A DNA stretch of 64,000 bases. Origin: an uncultured Paracoccaceae bacterium. GTDB lineage: Bacteria; Pseudomonadota; Alphaproteobacteria; Rhodobacterales; Rhodobacteraceae. Numbering within the stretch: the stretch's first letter is position 1; every line of letters begins with the position of its first letter. The stretch lies in assembly GCA_913041145.1 (NCBI GenBank), contig CAJWHE010000005.1, forward strand, positions 1-64,000, given 5' to 3'. Positions 63,971 to 64,000 of this stretch are shown piece by piece. The notes beneath the pieces are model-generated. The model was not told the origin of the DNA. It saw only the letters and a program-made list of their open reading frames with translations, and made no database searches. Both the position numbers and the translations under genes were made by a program.

Positions 63971-64000
63971 ACTGTCCTTTCCTGTATTAATAGTAAGGGT

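Overview
This window looks like chromosomal DNA of a marine, AT-rich alphaproteobacterium. I would guess G+C in the high 30s percent, but I did not compute it. Supporting signs are the aroK/aroB genes divergent from xerD, a class GN 'marine' sortase with its dedicated VIT/VWA target, an IalB-family protein, an Fe(3+) ABC system, and genes for glutathione-dependent formaldehyde removal and sulfide oxidation. A low-G+C pelagic member of the Rhodobacterales (like the HTCC2255/NAC11-7 lineage) would fit; that is inference, not something I could test. Genes are densely packed, often with 1 to 14 base overlaps. I see no prophage, transposon or CRISPR array.

Layout. (a) 1-654: the end of a HupE/UreJ-family membrane protein. 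(b) 821-3813: a possible pseudoknot leader, then a coupled operon of a small exported ORF, a sortase-target protein and its sortase. (c) 4051-23532: a large peptide/amide scavenging region. It holds an orphan two-domain ABC ATPase, an unusual C-terminally short ArgJ-family protein, two complete dipeptide-type ABC transporters, an M20 peptidase, an amidase, a zinc-ribbon methyltransferase and a D-threonine aldolase/D-serine dehydratase-like enzyme. (d) 23583-28887: pterin dehydratase, tRNA-Asp and the lower valine pathway (mmsA, acyl-CoA dehydrogenase, HIBCH, mmsB). (e) 29094-46254: mostly housekeeping genes (coaD, two cyclophilins, tyrS, eno, DEAD-box helicase, selO, nucleoside hydrolase, CorC/HlyC protein, xerD, aroK, aroB, ssb, enoyl-CoA hydratase, thioesterase, rplM, rpsI).

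(f) 46533-54627 is the most interesting part. One strand carries a SELENBP1-type methanethiol oxidase, a plant-type ferredoxin and a DUF2182 membrane protein. The other strand, divergently, carries S-(hydroxymethyl)glutathione dehydrogenase, an ETHE1/Blh-type persulfide dioxygenase, S-formylglutathione hydrolase and a type II sulfide:quinone oxidoreductase. Together they would turn methanethiol into formate plus oxidised sulfur, since methanethiol oxidase releases formaldehyde, H2S and H2O2 and the neighbours deal with the first two. The same five enzymes occur in humans (SELENBP1, SQOR, ETHE1, ADH5, ESD). The ferredoxin and DUF2182 protein have no assigned role in this chemistry and are the best candidates for something new.

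(g) 54756-63970: an aromatic-amino-acid-type decarboxylase; a probable iron-acquisition operon (imelysin/DUF4856 protein, fatty-acid-hydroxylase-type membrane enzyme, Fe(3+) binding protein, Fe(3+) permease, IalB-like protein) with no ATPase gene nearby; then mazG and a flavin reductase-like protein.
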